Below, piece by piece: positions 1-7,184 of a stretch of 20,199 bases of DNA. A program made the position numbers and the translations under genes. Every line of letters begins with the position of its first letter. Position 1 is the stretch's first letter. This DNA comes from CAYJPV01 sp964396055 (lineage in GTDB: Bacteria; Acidobacteriota; Vicinamibacteria; Vicinamibacterales; JAKQTR01): contig CAYNDV010000081.1 in NCBI GenBank assembly GCA_964396055.1, positions 1 to 20,199 of the forward strand. The letters run 5' to 3'. The notes under the pieces were generated by a model that searched no databases, had not been told where the DNA came from, and saw only the letters and a program-made list of their open reading frames with translations.

Positions 1-3000
1 TCACGCGGTGGTTCGCGGCGTCGATTCGCGAGGGTGCCGATCCGCAGGCGCTCGCTGACAACCTCCGGAAGGTGCCCGGGATCGAGATGGCGGAGCCGGA
101 CTATCTCCGGCGGCCGATCGGGACGCCGGCGGGACTCGGGGCTTGGGACTCGGGGCTTGGCACAGACCGGCAGGGACCTGGGGCATGGGACCTGGGGCAT
201 GGGGACAAACCCGTGAGCCTGCCACCTGCCACAACTCAGTCCCCCCACGTCCCACGCCCCACGCCCCACGTCCCTGATCTGCCCGCTTTCAACGACCCGT
301 TGCTCGCCCAGCAGTGGCACCTGGATGCGGTGAACGCGCCGGCGGCGTGGGCGTGGCTCGAGTCGCAGGGCCTGCCGCCCGGCGGGGCGCGCGGGATTGT
401 CGTCGCGGTGATCGACACGGGCGTGGACTACCTGCACCCGGACCTGGCGGCGAACATCTGGACCAACGCGCAGGAAATCCCCGCCAACGGCGTAGACGAT
501 GACGCCAACGGGTACGTGGACGACGTGCACGGGATCGACGCCACGAACGGCGACGCGGCGGGCAACCCGATGGACGACCACGGCCACGGCACGCACGTGG
601 CGGGCATCATCGCGGCGCAGGCCGACAACGGCGCGGGCGGCGTGGGCGTCGCGTGGAACGTCCAGATCATGGCCATCAAGGCCGCGCAGTACTCGGGCGT
701 GCTGGCGACATCCGACATCGCGGAAGGGTTGTATTACGCGGCTGCACACGGCGCGGACGTGATCAACATGTCGTTCGGCGGGTACGTGCGGTCGCAGATC
801 GAAGAAGACGCGCTGGCGGTGGCCTTCGGGCAGGCGGTGCTGGTGGCGGCGGCCGGCAACGACGGCAAGCCGAACGACTGGTCCCCGGATCTCACGTGCG
901 GGTTCCCGATTCCGATCCGCCGGATGTACCCGGCCAATCACAACTGGGTGCTGGGCGTGATGGCGTCGGCGCCGGCAGGCGCGCGCGCCCCGTTCTCGAA
1001 CTTCGACTGCATCGCGCGCAACACGAACGAGTACGAACTGCTGGCGCCGGGCACGGACATCTGGAGCGCGCTGCCGGGCGCGCAGTACGCGGCCTGGGAC
1101 GGCACGTCGATGGCCGCGCCGGTCGTGTCGGGCATCGCCGCGCTCGTCCGCACGGCAAAACCCGACAAGGACAGCTACTCGTCGCGGTTCATCATGGGGC
1201 AAATTGCCTCCAACGCCGGCCCGGTGGCGAACGCCGTGACCGCGCTCACCACTGCGCCCCAGCCGCACCTCTCGTACCTCCGGCACTGGATTTTCGACTC
1301 GAAGAGCCTCAGCGCCAACAACGACGGCGACGGCGTCGTCGATGCCGGCGAGACCATCGATTTCGCCATCGTCATCCGCAACCACTGGGGCAAGGCCGAC
1401 AACGTGACGGTGACGATCGAGGCGCAGGCGGACGGCGCGCCGGCTCCCGATCCGTTCGTGACGATCGATCCGGCCACCGTAGACTACGGCGCCGTGGGCA
1501 ACTTCGGCGAGGACGACAACGGGCTGCTGACCGACGAGCACGGCGAGTACATCGGCGTGCTGCACCCCTTCCGCGCGGTGGTGAGCGCGTCGGCGCCCAA
1601 CAACCACGTCATCCCGTTCCAGGTGACGATGACCGGCCGCAACGGCTTCGACGCGGGCGACCCGACCATCTACACGACGACGTCCCGGTTCACCGTTGCG
1701 GTGCAGCGCGGTCGCGAGCTGCCGCGCGTGATCGAGTCCGACACGACCTTGACGGCGGACGACCTGTGGATCGTCCGCGACGCCACAATGGTCCAGGCGG
1801 GGGTCACGTTGACGATCGGACCGGGCACTCACGTCCAGTTCTGGGGCAACGAGGCCACCGATCCCTACGCCGAGGAGACCAATGCGTTTCTGGTGGTCAA
1901 CGGAACGTTGAACGTTGCAGGCACTGTCGACGATCCCGTATACCTGGCGCCCAGCGATCTGTATTCCAACCGCATGGTGGAAATCCGGGCAGGCGACTAC
2001 GGCGTCGTGTCGATCGCGTACGCCGAGGTGGTCAACCCGCGTATCGCGCGGTTCGACACACACGGCACCGCCTTCCAGTCGGGCCGTGTCGATCACGTCC
2101 GGTTCACACAGAGCCACGACTGGCTGTCGCGACGGAGCGCCACCGGCTGGGAAGACTACTCGAACCCGATCGTCATGCCGACGCTGATCACACACTCGGT
2201 CTTCCGCGGGATGGGCACAGGATGGGAAACACAGGGCCAGCAGGGGCTCGTCTTGAGGAGCCGCGTCGAGTCCAGCCTGTTCGACGGCGTGCGGTTCGTC
2301 CTGACGTCCGACGACGTGCGCAACTCGGTGTTCCTGAAGAACGGCCGGATGTCGGCGGACGGCCGGTGGATGACAGCGGCGGGACAAGGCGCGGGCTCGA
2401 GCGGGTACGATCCCGTGTTCCTGTGGAGTCTCGCACCCGAGGTCTACGATGGACGCACATACGTCCACGTGGCAAGCCAGGGCGGACTCGGCGCGCTGAC
2501 TCCGGCGGAACGTTTCGCACAATGGTTGGGGGGCCACGTCGTGACGGTGAACGACGAGACCGAGAACGTGTGGCTTGCCGACAAGATCCAGCGGTTCCCC
2601 GGCGTCAGCCTCGGTGACCGCTCGTGCGGATACATGTCCTGCCGGGATGTCATGTGGCCGGGCGGCGGGATGATGGGACTCAGCGACTCTGCCGTCGAGG
2701 GCACTTTCGCATGGTCAAGCGGCGAGGCCTCTGAGTATCGCAATTTCTACAGTCTCGACAACACGAAGCAACTCGGACCCACGTTCACCTACATCCAGAC
2801 CGATGGGAAATGGTTCTGTCAGTCGTACGTCGGTCCAATGCCATGGGTGTTCGAAATTCCCGGTGAACTCACTCAACAGGAGATCGATGCCGCCACGGAA
2901 GCCTACAAGACCAGCCGGGCGTTCAACGCATTCAGGAACAATGCCATCCTCAACTTCTGGAACGACCCCGGTTCCTCGCGATGGCTGCGGTGGTTCGCGC

Positions 3001-6000
3001 CGCAGAACGCGCAGGATCCCGCGAACTGGCATTTCTACCTCACCGACAACTTCTGGGGCGGCGCCACGCCGGCGATGATCGACGCCTCCATCCAGGACTG
3101 GTACAACGACTTCTTCCTCCCCAAGTACATCTACGAGCCCGTCCTCGCCACCCCGCCCGAGACGGCGTACCCCTTCGTCGTGGATGTCGTCACGTCATCG
3201 GGCGGCACGCCGTCCACCCGCGTCGGCCCGGGGCCGGTGACGTTCACCATCACCTTCAACCGTGACATGGACCAGACGGTGCAGCCCCAGGTGTCGTTCG
3301 GGCCTGATACACCGGTCACCGACTTCGCCGTGCACCCGATCGACGGCGGTTGGCAGAACGCGCGCACGTGGGTTGGCACCTTCACCATCACGCCCATCAC
3401 GGGTGATGGCTACCAGTTGATTCGTGTCGCCGGCGCGCGCGCGGCCGACGATGCCTGGCTCGTGACCGGCGACGACGCGGGACGGTTCCGGTTCGAGATC
3501 ATCACGTCGGGCACCGAGTCCATGAACCTGCAGGCGACGGGCGGTGAGGGCTTCGCCGACCTGACGTGGACGCAGAACGACTTCGAGTTGCTCGCCGGGT
3601 TCCACCTGTATCGCGCGACGGCCCCGGACGGTCCGTTCACGCGCCTCAACACGAGCCTGATTCCGGCCGACGTCCACGCGTACCGCGACGCGGAAGTCGA
3701 CCCCGGGCAGCCGTACTACTACCAGTTCACGGTGGTGAAGTCCGACATGACCGAGTCGTCATCGTCGAACGTGGCCACCGCCACACCCACCGACACCGTG
3801 GCACCGGTGCTGCTGCACACGCCGGTGGTAAACGCACTGCCCGGCCTGGCGCTGACGATTGCGGCCGACGTAACGGACAACGTGCGCGTGGCGGGCGCCA
3901 CGCTGTACTACCGCGCCGCAAATCAATCCCGGATTGATTTATACACTCCAGGCAGGGCTGAAGCCCTGCACTACGACGCCCTGCACTACGACGCCCGGCA
4001 CTACGACGGCCGGGGCTATGCGCCCGGGGCGTACACCGCGCTGGCGATGACGAACATCAGCGGCGCCCGGTTCACGGCCACGATCGATGGCACCAACGTG
4101 CAGGCGCCCGGCCTCGAGTACTACATCGAGGCCACCGACGGCATCACCATCACCCACTCGGGCTGGCCCGAGACGCCGTGGCTGGTGACCGTGCTCGATC
4201 GACCCGCCGTCACGGCCGTGAGCCCGGCAGCCGGCCCCGCGTCCGGAGGGACGGACGTCGTGGTGGTCGGCAGCAACCTCAAGGCCGGCGCGACGGTGAG
4301 CTTCGGCGGCACGGCGTGCACGCCGGTGACGCGCGACAGCGAGAACCAGTTGCGCTGTACGACGGGCGCCCACTTCCCGGCGGCGGTGGACGTGACGGTG
4401 ACCAACCCCGACGCCGCCACGGGTACGCTGCTGCGCGGGTACACGTACGAGGCCGACACCGCCACAGTGAGCCTGCCGGATGCCGCCGGCGGGCAGGGGG
4501 CCGTCGTCCAGGTGCCCGTGATGGGCACCACGATCGCCGGCCTCGCGTCGGCGCTGGTCGACGTCCGGTTCGACGCCACGTTGCTGCGGGCGCGGCGCGT
4601 GGTGACGGGCACCCTGACGCCGGGCTGGACCGTCGTCCCGAACCTCGGCACCGAGGGCCGGGCCCTCGTGGCGATCGTCAGTCCGTCCGGCACCGCGTCG
4701 GGATCCGGCAGCCTGATGCAGATCGAGTTCGACGTGCTCGGCCTACCCGGCGCCAGCGCGCCGCTGCACCTGGAGAGCGCGTCGCTCAACGACGGCGCCA
4801 TCCCGGTGACGATCACGGACGGCAGCTTCACCGTGGATCACGTCTACGACGTCAACGGCCGCGTCACGTTCTGGAACGGCGGCGCGGCGGTGCCGGGCGC
4901 GCTGCTGACGCTGACCGGCGACCGGGTGTTCACCGCGACCACGGGCCCGGACGGCGCGTTCACGATTGCGGGGGCCCCGCGCGATGCCTATACGCTGACG
5001 CCGTCCAAGTCGACGGAGGCCACGGGCATCTCGGCCTTCGACGCGTCGCTGGTGCTGCAGCACACCGTCGAGTTGATTGCGCTCAGCGGGCACGCGGCCA
5101 CTGCGGCCGATGTCACGCGCGACGGCCAGATCCGGCTCATGGACGCGTTCTACATCCTGCAGCGCGCCGCGGATCTGATTGCGCTGCCGTTCCCCGGCGC
5201 CGGGCGTGTCTGGGATTTCGCACCGCCGAACCGCAGCCTGGCCGACCTGACGGCCAGCGTTGCCGACCAGGACTTCACCGCCGTCCTGCTCGGCGACGTG
5301 TCGGGCAACTGGTCCGCCTCCGCGCCAACCTCGTTGATCGGCTCTCGTGGGCGCTTCGGCGAGACCCCGACGGCGGCACACGTCCGGCTGAAGCCGGACG
5401 CCACGACAACCGGAAATCAATCCGGGATTGATTTGCGCGAGGCGGGCGGGGCCACGTTCGTGCTGCCGTCGCTCGACGCGGCGCCAGGTGCCACCATCCA
5501 GGTGCCGATGACGCTGACACGCGGGGCCACGCCGTTCCTCAGCGCCGAACTGACACTCACCTACGACCCGGCGGTCGTCACCGCCACGGGCGTCAGTCTG
5601 GGGGCCGTGCCGGCCAACTGGCTGCTGGCGGCGAACACCACGGTGCCGGGCGAGATTCGCATCGCGATGGCGGGGACGGCGGGCGTCGCCACGGACGGCG
5701 AGTTCCTGGTCCTGACCTTCACGGTGAACGGCACGCGCGGCACGAGCACGCCGCTGGCCTTCGCCTCGCTGACCCTCGACGATGGGCAGGTGGCCGGGAC
5801 GGGGACGGCAGGAGAGATCCGCGTCCCGGTGTGCGCGTACACCCTCGAGCCGAACGAGGCCGACGTGGCGCCGGCCGGTGGCAGCGGTTCGTTCGACGTG
5901 CGGGCACCCGTGGGGTGCGCATGGACGGCTGCGTCGCAGGCCGCGTGGCTGATCATCGACAGCGGCACGGCGGGGACGGGTGACGGCACCGTCTCGTACA

Positions 6001-6857
6001 CGGCCGAAGCCAACGCCGGGGCGGCCGCGCGACTGGGCACCATCGTCGCCGGCGGCCAGACGTTCACGCTGCACCAGAACCGCGCCGCGTGCACCTACCG
6101 GATCGGGCCCGCGTCGAAGTCGATTCCGGCCGCGGGCGGCACGGGAACCATCACCGTCACGACGCAGCCGGGGTGCGAGTGGACGGCCGAGACCGCGCAC
6201 CCGTGGATCACGTTCCCCGGCAGCGCCACGGGTCTCGGCAGCGGCAAGGTGAGCTACGCGGCCGGCGCCAACCCGTCGAGCCAGGCGCGGCCTGGCACGG
6301 TGACGATCGAAGGGCTCACACACGCAGTGAACCAGGGTGGCGTCGTGTGCGGGTTCAGGCTGGATCCGTCGTTGCACCTTGCCGGACCCGACGGCGGGCC
6401 GGCCGCCGTGTCGATCGACGCCACGGCCGACGACTGCCCCTGGACGGCGACAAGCCCCGTCCCGTGGGTCACCCTCGATGCGGCCGGCGGGACCGGCGAC
6501 GCCACGCTCGGGGTCACGGTGGGCGCCAAGACAGACAAGGGCAACCGGACCGCGCGCTTGCGGGTCGGCGGGAAACCGCTGGTGGTGAAGCAGACGGGTT
6601 GCTCGTTCACGATCTCGCCAACCATCTACACGTTGCCGGCGGCAGGCGGTCCCGTGCTGGTGACCGTGACGGCCACGGGCAGCCAATGCGCGTGGACGGC
6701 AGTGCCTAAGGTGCCGTGGATCAAGGTGTTGTCGCCGGTCCCGGTGGTCGGTAGCGGCGAGGTGCAGTTAGTGGTGGATCCCAACACCGGCCGGCAGGCG
6801 CGGACCGGAGCCGCGATCATTGCCGGCAAGACCTTCAAAGTATTGCAGACAAAGTAG
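1..6857 (+). CDS. Secreted multidomain subtilisin-like (S8) serine protease, 5'-partial
   Basis: Serine endopeptidase, almost certainly exported; its signal peptide lies upstream of the window. The frame is already open at base 3, and the first 38 visible residues (ending PGIEMAEPDYLRRP) look like the end of a subtilisin propeptide, so the GTG at 72 is internal. Counting residues from base 3, the triad is Asp138 (VIDTGVDYLHPDL), His195 (HGHGTHVAG) and Ser369 (DGTSMAAP), with oxyanion Asn286 (AAGND). Then follow, roughly: a CARDB/Ig-like region 425-560; a parallel beta-helix 570-1045 with a C-type-lectin-like domain at 817-954; Ig-like 1060-1165; FN3 1170-1264; Ig-like 1265-1399; IPT/TIG 1401-1482; cohesin-like 1487-1611; a carboxypeptidase-regulatory-like fold 1614-1673; dockerin-like 1674-1776; a second cohesin-like domain 1815-1942; four BACON domains 1944-2284. 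Repeat-derived peptides are inserted at about 43-91, 1306-1336 and 1793-1811. The protease call is firm; the accessory domain names are by-eye family matches. Confidence 0.93.
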   Translation, partial: TRWFAASIREGADPQALADNLRKVPGIEMAEPDYLRRPIGTPAGLGAWDSGLGTDRQGPGAWDLGHGDKPVSLPPATTQSPHVPRPTPHVPDLPAFNDPLLAQQWHLDAVNAPAAWAWLESQGLPPGGARGIVVAVIDTGVDYLHPDLAANIWTNAQEIPANGVDDDANGYVDDVHGIDATNGDAAGNPMDDHGHGTHVAGIIAAQADNGAGGVGVAWNVQIMAIKAAQYSGVLATSDIAEGLYYAAAHGADVINMSFGGYVRSQIEEDALAVAFGQAVLVAAAGNDGKPNDWSPDLTCGFPIPIRRMYPANHNWVLGVMASAPAGARAPFSNFDCIARNTNEYELLAPGTDIWSALPGAQYAAWDGTSMAAPVVSGIAALVRTAKPDKDSYSSRFIMGQIASNAGPVANAVTALTTAPQPHLSYLRHWIFDSKSLSANNDGDGVVDAGETIDFAIVIRNHWGKADNVTVTIEAQADGAPAPDPFVTIDPATVDYGAVGNFGEDDNGLLTDEHGEYIGVLHPFRAVVSASAPNNHVIPFQVTMTGRNGFDAGDPTIYTTTSRFTVAVQRGRELPRVIESDTTLTADDLWIVRDATMVQAGVTLTIGPGTHVQFWGNEATDPYAEETNAFLVVNGTLNVAGTVDDPVYLAPSDLYSNRMVEIRAGDYGVVSIAYAEVVNPRIARFDTHGTAFQSGRVDHVRFTQSHDWLSRRSATGWEDYSNPIVMPTLITHSVFRGMGTGWETQGQQGLVLRSRVESSLFDGVRFVLTSDDVRNSVFLKNGRMSADGRWMTAAGQGAGSSGYDPVFLWSLAPEVYDGRTYVHVASQGGLGALTPAERFAQWLGGHVVTVNDETENVWLADKIQRFPGVSLGDRSCGYMSCRDVMWPGGGMMGLSDSAVEGTFAWSSGEASEYRNFYSLDNTKQLGPTFTYIQTDGKWFCQSYVGPMPWVFEIPGELTQQEIDAATEAYKTSRAFNAFRNNAILNFWNDPGSSRWLRWFAPQNAQDPANWHFYLTDNFWGGATPAMIDASIQDWYNDFFLPKYIYEPVLATPPETAYPFVVDVVTSSGGTPSTRVGPGPVTFTITFNRDMDQTVQPQVSFGPDTPVTDFAVHPIDGGWQNARTWVGTFTITPITGDGYQLIRVAGARAADDAWLVTGDDAGRFRFEIITSGTESMNLQATGGEGFADLTWTQNDFELLAGFHLYRATAPDGPFTRLNTSLIPADVHAYRDAEVDPGQPYYYQFTVVKSDMTESSSSNVATATPTDTVAPVLLHTPVVNALPGLALTIAADVTDNVRVAGATLYYRAANQSRIDLYTPGRAEALHYDALHYDARHYDGRGYAPGAYTALAMTNISGARFTATIDGTNVQAPGLEYYIEATDGITITHSGWPETPWLVTVLDRPAVTAVSPAAGPASGGTDVVVVGSNLKAGATVSFGGTACTPVTRDSENQLRCTTGAHFPAAVDVTVTNPDAATGTLLRGYTYEADTATVSLPDAAGGQGAVVQVPVMGTTIAGLASALVDVRFDATLLRARRVVTGTLTPGWTVVPNLGTEGRALVAIVSPSGTASGSGSLMQIEFDVLGLPGASAPLHLESASLNDGAIPVTITDGSFTVDHVYDVNGRVTFWNGGAAVPGALLTLTGDRVFTATTGPDGAFTIAGAPRDAYTLTPSKSTEATGISAFDASLVLQHTVELIALSGHAATAADVTRDGQIRLMDAFYILQRAADLIALPFPGAGRVWDFAPPNRSLADLTASVADQDFTAVLLGDVSGNWSASAPTSLIGSRGRFGETPTAAHVRLKPDATTTGNQSGIDLREAGGATFVLPSLDAAPGATIQVPMTLTRGATPFLSAELTLTYDPAVVTATGVSLGAVPANWLLAANTTVPGEIRIAMAGTAGVATDGEFLVLTFTVNGTRGTSTPLAFASLTLDDGQVAGTGTAGEIRVPVCAYTLEPNEADVAPAGGSGSFDVRAPVGCAWTAASQAAWLIIDSGTAGTGDGTVSYTAEANAGAAARLGTIVAGGQTFTLHQNRAACTYRIGPASKSIPAAGGTGTITVTTQPGCEWTAETAHPWITFPGSATGLGSGKVSYAAGANPSSQARPGTVTIEGLTHAVNQGGVVCGFRLDPSLHLAGPDGGPAAVSIDATADDCPWTATSPVPWVTLDAAGGTGDATLGVTVGAKTDKGNRTARLRVGGKPLVVKQTGCSFTISPTIYTLPAAGGPVLVTVTATGSQCAWTAVPKVPWIKVLSPVPVVGSGEVQLVVDPNTGRQARTGAAIIAGKTFKVLQTK
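131..274. repeat. Heptamer-based tandem repeats inside the protease gene, at the propeptide/catalytic junction
   Basis: Two 14-base units each occur twice: GGGACTCGGGGCTT at 131-158 and GGGACCTGGGGCAT at 173-200. A third array of four heptamers (CCCACGT, CCCACGC) follows at 244-271. Read on the other strand, the third array becomes GGGACGT/GGGGCGT, so all three share a heptamer of form GGGRCNN, and the last array is inverted relative to the first two. The frame stays open and encodes a Gly/Asp- then Pro/His-rich linker of about 49 residues between the propeptide end and the mature start (NDPLLAQQWHLD). Confidence 0.85.
3920..3940. repeat. Palindrome copy 1 (inside protease gene)
   Basis: Perfect 10-base arms AAATCAATCC and GGATTGATTT surround a central C at 3930. 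It is read in frame as NQSRIDL within an Ig-like domain of the protease. Confidence 0.9.
3952..3969. repeat. TGAA-loop hairpin copy 1 (inside protease gene)
   Basis: Perfect 7-base stem GCAGGGC/GCCCTGC closed by a TGAA loop, 11 bases after palindrome copy 1. It resembles the hairpin at 5381-5400 in its GGC-TGAA-GCC core but has a different outer stem. Confidence 0.85.
3964..4008. repeat. 15-base tandem repeat, three units, inside protease gene
   Basis: Units CCCTGCACTACGACG at 3964-3978 and 3979-3993 are identical; the third (3994-4008) differs by one base. Because 15 is a multiple of three, the peptide repeats too (HYDAL, HYDAR, HYDGR). The first unit overlaps the 3' arm of the preceding hairpin, so the tandem copies seem to have grown out of that element. 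Confidence 0.9.
5109..5144 (+). other. Dockerin-like EF-hand calcium loop in the protease
   Basis: The twelve codons read DVTRDGQIRLMD. Asp at loop positions 1, 5 and 12, Thr at 3, Gly at 6 and Ile at 8 fit the calcium loop of type I dockerins. A shorter half-match (ISAFDASLVLQHTV) precedes it. A cohesin-like domain lies on each side, an unusual arrangement within one chain. Confidence 0.6.
5381..5400. repeat. TGAA-loop hairpin copy 2 (inside protease gene)
   Basis: Perfect 8-base stem CGTCCGGC/GCCGGACG closed by a TGAA loop. It encodes VRLKPDATT with the following bases, in the linker between the dockerin-like segment and the second cohesin-like domain. I recall this peptide as a repeat-derived sequence in Vicinamibacteria genomes; that recollection is unchecked. 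Confidence 0.85.
5414..5434. repeat. Palindrome copy 2 (inside protease gene)
   Basis: Same 10-base arms as copy 1, with a central G at 5424, so it is in the opposite orientation. It lies 13 bases after the hairpin at 5381-5400 and uses the same reading frame as copy 1, encoding NQSGIDL. Confidence 0.9.
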
Positions 6858-6869
6858 TTGCTCGCCCAC

Positions 6870-6889
6870 AAATCAATCCCGGATTGATT
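6870..6889. repeat. Palindrome copy 3 (intergenic)
   Basis: Left arm AAATCAATCC, central C at 6880 and right arm GGATTGATT, one base shorter than copies 1 and 2. It starts 12 bases after the protease stop codon and forms the left end of a composite element. Confidence 0.88.
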
Positions 6890-6901
6890 GATGCGCTTTC
6901 C

Positions 6902-6926
6902 GGGGTCGGGTCTGAGACCCGACCCC
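6902..6926. repeat. GC-rich hairpin, possible terminator of the protease gene
   Basis: Perfect 10-base stem GGGGTCGGGT/ACCCGACCCC with loop CTGAG, 45 bases after the stop codon. The stem is strong enough to terminate transcription, but it is followed by AGGGGGTTCTTG rather than a T run. It is more likely the core of the repeat element that palindrome copies 3 and 4 frame. Confidence 0.6.
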
Positions 6927-6941
6927 AGGGGGTTCTTGAAT

Positions 6942-6961
6942 AAATCAATCCGGGATTGATT
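6942..6961. repeat. Palindrome copy 4 (intergenic)
   Basis: Left arm AAATCAATCC, central G at 6952 and right arm GGATTGATT. It is inverted relative to copy 3, so the pair makes terminal inverted repeats around the hairpin at 6902-6926. Confidence 0.88.
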
Positions 6962-7149
6962 AACAGGCGTAGAATACAGGCCTCTCCTTCAGGACCCGTG
7001 CCCCCGGCGTGCGCATAGATTTGCTGAGTCGTCGAGCCCCCATGGGTCGCCGTTCGGTCGTCGTGCGTCTGGACGACTGACGGCCGTCACGCTGCTCCAC
7101 CGACCACCCGCTGCGGGCAGGCCAGGCCGCGCCGCGCCACGACCGCCAT

Positions 7150-7179
7150 CCTCCAGGCCCGACGTGTCTCGCCTGGAGG
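7150..7179 (+). promoter_or_regulatory. Leader hairpin that buries the ribosome binding site
   Basis: CCTCCAGGC at 7150-7158 is exactly complementary to GCCTGGAGG at 7171-7179, leaving a 12-base loop. The Shine-Dalgarno sequence GGAGG (7175-7179) lies wholly in the 3' arm, five bases before the ATG at 7185. Folding of the mRNA would block ribosome loading. Regulation through this hairpin is inferred; the complementarity and position are directly visible. Confidence 0.6.
7175..7179 (+). promoter_or_regulatory. Ribosome binding site that decides the start of the giant gene
   Basis: GGAGG ends five bases before ATG 7185. It supports this start over the in-frame GTG at 7164, which would add seven residues ahead of the signal peptide and has no purine-rich motif at proper distance. 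Confidence 0.8.
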
Positions 7180-7184
7180 CTGCC

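Larger units (their letters stand above)
6858..7184. other. Intergenic region with repeat element and leader of the giant gene
   Basis: Bases 6870-6961 hold the composite palindromic element and 7150-7179 the leader hairpin, both listed separately. I see no gene, tRNA or convincing sigma-70 promoter in the rest. TAGAAT at 6970-6975 has no matching -35 box at usual spacing. A 12-codon ORF at 7042-7080 has no ribosome binding site. Confidence 0.7.

Noticed and set aside
653..2617. Alternative + strand frames inside the protease and giant genes
   Set aside because: Frame-shifted, Arg-rich shadows of the true frame; no domain, start signal or independent support.
3920..5434. Palindromes as transcription factor operators
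   Set aside because: Two copies lie deep inside a coding sequence with linked hairpins, and the spacing to starts is inconsistent; a dispersed repeat family fits better.
72..6857. Protease gene starting at the GTG at 72
   Set aside because: The frame is open to base 3 and the bases before 72 encode propeptide-like sequence (ALADNLRKVPG), so 72 is internal and the true start is off the window.
6970..6975. TAGAAT as a -10 promoter box
   Set aside because: No -35-like hexamer at 16-18 bases upstream; the site overlaps the edge of the repeat element and cannot be told from chance.
7042..7080. Small leader peptide (MGRRSVVVRLDD)
   Set aside because: Only 12 codons, no ribosome binding site, and no regulatory codon pattern.
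7164..7184. GTG at 7164 as start of the giant gene
   Set aside because: It lies in the loop of the leader hairpin and has no suitable ribosome binding site. ATG 7185 has GGAGG five bases upstream and opens directly into a signal peptide.
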